Below, piece after piece: positions 6,143 to 6,680 of a stretch of DNA of 6,680 bases. Every line of letters starts with the position of its first letter. The stretch's first letter is position 1. The translations under genes and the position numbers were made by a program. Source of the stretch: Chlorobiota bacterium (GTDB lineage Bacteria; Bacteroidota; Bacteroidia; Bacteroidales; JAADGE01); NCBI GenBank assembly GCA_013153575.1, contig JAADEE010000131.1, forward strand, positions 1 to 6,680, written 5' to 3'. A model generated the notes under the pieces. That model did not search any database, was not told the DNA's origin, and saw only the letters and a program-made list of their open reading frames with translations.

Positions 6143-6565
6143 ATGACAATAGAAGAAGTACAAAACCAAATAATTGAAGAATTTGAAATATTTGAAGATT
6201 GGATGGATAAATATGAATATATCATTGAACTTGGTAATAATTTAGAACCTTATGATGATAAAAATAAAACAACATCCAACCTTATACAAGGCTGTCAATC
6301 AAGAGTTTGGCTTAATGCAGAAATGAAAGATGGTAAAATTATTTTTTCGGCAGACAGTGATGCAATTATAACAAAAGGAATTATAGCATTGCTTATTAGA
6401 GTTGTAAATAACAGAACTCCCGAAGAAGTTATGAATGCCGATTTTTCTTTTATCGAAAAAATTGGTTTACGAGAAAACCTTTCTCCAACAAGAGCAAATG
6501 GTTTAGTTTCAATGATAAAAAATATGAAAGCTTATGGATTAGCATTTTATTCTAAAGAAAAATAA
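6143..6565 (+). CDS. sufE: SufE, sulfur acceptor for SufS
   Basis: SufE takes the persulfide from SufS Cys363, stimulates the desulfurase, and hands sulfur to SufB. The 140-residue protein matches the usual size and has the diagnostic segment NLIQGCQSRVWL, with acceptor Cys51 at the same number as in E. coli SufE. The N-terminal helix (EEFEIFEDWMDKYEYIIELG) and the later block KGIIALLIRVVNNRTPEEV, followed by FIEKIGLRENLSPTRANGL, are typical of the SufE/CsdE fold. It follows sufS by 59 bases containing the GC-rich palindrome and is the last gene of the operon; the next gene has its own -7 box. No terminator hairpin is visible after the stop codon. Confidence 0.95.
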   Translation: MTIEEVQNQIIEEFEIFEDWMDKYEYIIELGNNLEPYDDKNKTTSNLIQGCQSRVWLNAEMKDGKIIFSADSDAIITKGIIALLIRVVNNRTPEEVMNADFSFIEKIGLRENLSPTRANGLVSMIKNMKAYGLAFYSKEK

Positions 6566-6572
6566 AAATTAA

Positions 6573-6580
6573 TATATTTG
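6573..6580 (+). promoter_or_regulatory. Candidate -7 promoter box for the downstream lipoprotein gene
   Basis: TATATTTG is an exact match to TAnnTTTG, placed 22 bases before the ATG at 6603, so transcription would start around 6587. No clear TTTG -33 element is found in the end of sufE, about 20 bases further up, so the call rests on one element and its position. Confidence 0.45.
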
Positions 6581-6602
6581 TAAACTTTAAAACTTAAACA
6601 TT

Positions 6603-6680
6603 ATGAAAAGAATAGTTTTTTTATTTGTGGCTTTGGCTGTATTTGCAACATCTTGTGCAGATGGAAAATTGTTTTCATTT
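6603..6680 (+). CDS. Putative lipoprotein, N-terminus only (runs off the window)
   Basis: Only 26 codons are present. They start MKRIVFLFVALAVFATSC, a positively charged n-region and hydrophobic core followed by a lipobox-like ATSC with Cys18, then ADGKLFSF. This is a typical lipoprotein signal for the cell envelope. The mature domain lies outside the window, so no function can be given. A -7 box just upstream suggests it is transcribed apart from the suf operon, though read-through from sufE is possible because no terminator is seen. Confidence 0.6.
   Translation, partial: MKRIVFLFVALAVFATSCADGKLFSF

Noticed and set aside
1..6680. CRISPR arrays, tRNA or rRNA genes, transposases, attachment sites
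   Set aside because: No spaced direct-repeat arrays, cloverleaf or rRNA-like segments, or transposase motifs are visible on either strand.

Overview
This window is an AT-rich stretch from a member of the Bacteroidota. Four things point there: three exact copies of the Bacteroidota -7 promoter box TAnnTTTG in front of genes (each reads TATATTTG), A-rich translation starts without Shine-Dalgarno sequences, small lipoproteins, and an outer-membrane barrel of the PorT/OMP_b-brl_2 type whose signal peptide ends in Ser-Gln. I cannot name the genus.

Layout: bases 12-176 (minus strand) encode a 54-residue putative lipoprotein. Bases 177-472 are a divergent intergenic region with a promoter for each side, a widely spaced inverted repeat, a perfect operator-like palindrome at the expected transcription start of the right-hand operon, and a 16-pair hairpin in the leader. 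Bases 473-6565 hold six plus-strand genes: sufB, an outer-membrane beta-barrel gene, sufC, sufD, sufS and sufE. From 6603 a new lipoprotein gene starts behind its own -7 box and runs off the window.

The Suf genes make up a complete core machine for building iron-sulfur clusters. SufS takes sulfur from cysteine (PLP lysine K225, catalytic C363), SufE carries the persulfide (C51), and the SufB-SufC-SufD scaffold assembles the cluster using SufC ATP hydrolysis (SufB C391 and E420, SufC Walker and signature motifs, SufD H371). Every catalytic residue I looked for is present. No sufA, sufT or sufR homologue is visible here.

The most unusual point is the intact 229-codon outer-membrane barrel gene between sufB and sufC, with gaps of only 13 and 5 bases. 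It is not a recognised part of Fe-S assembly, yet it should be transcribed with the machine. Next in interest are the palindrome ATTTAGAATTGTTCTAAAT at the promoter, which resembles Fur/PerR-type sites, the leader hairpin with a competing pairing, and a cysteine-bearing tail on SufD. The rest is an ordinary, well-conserved suf operon.
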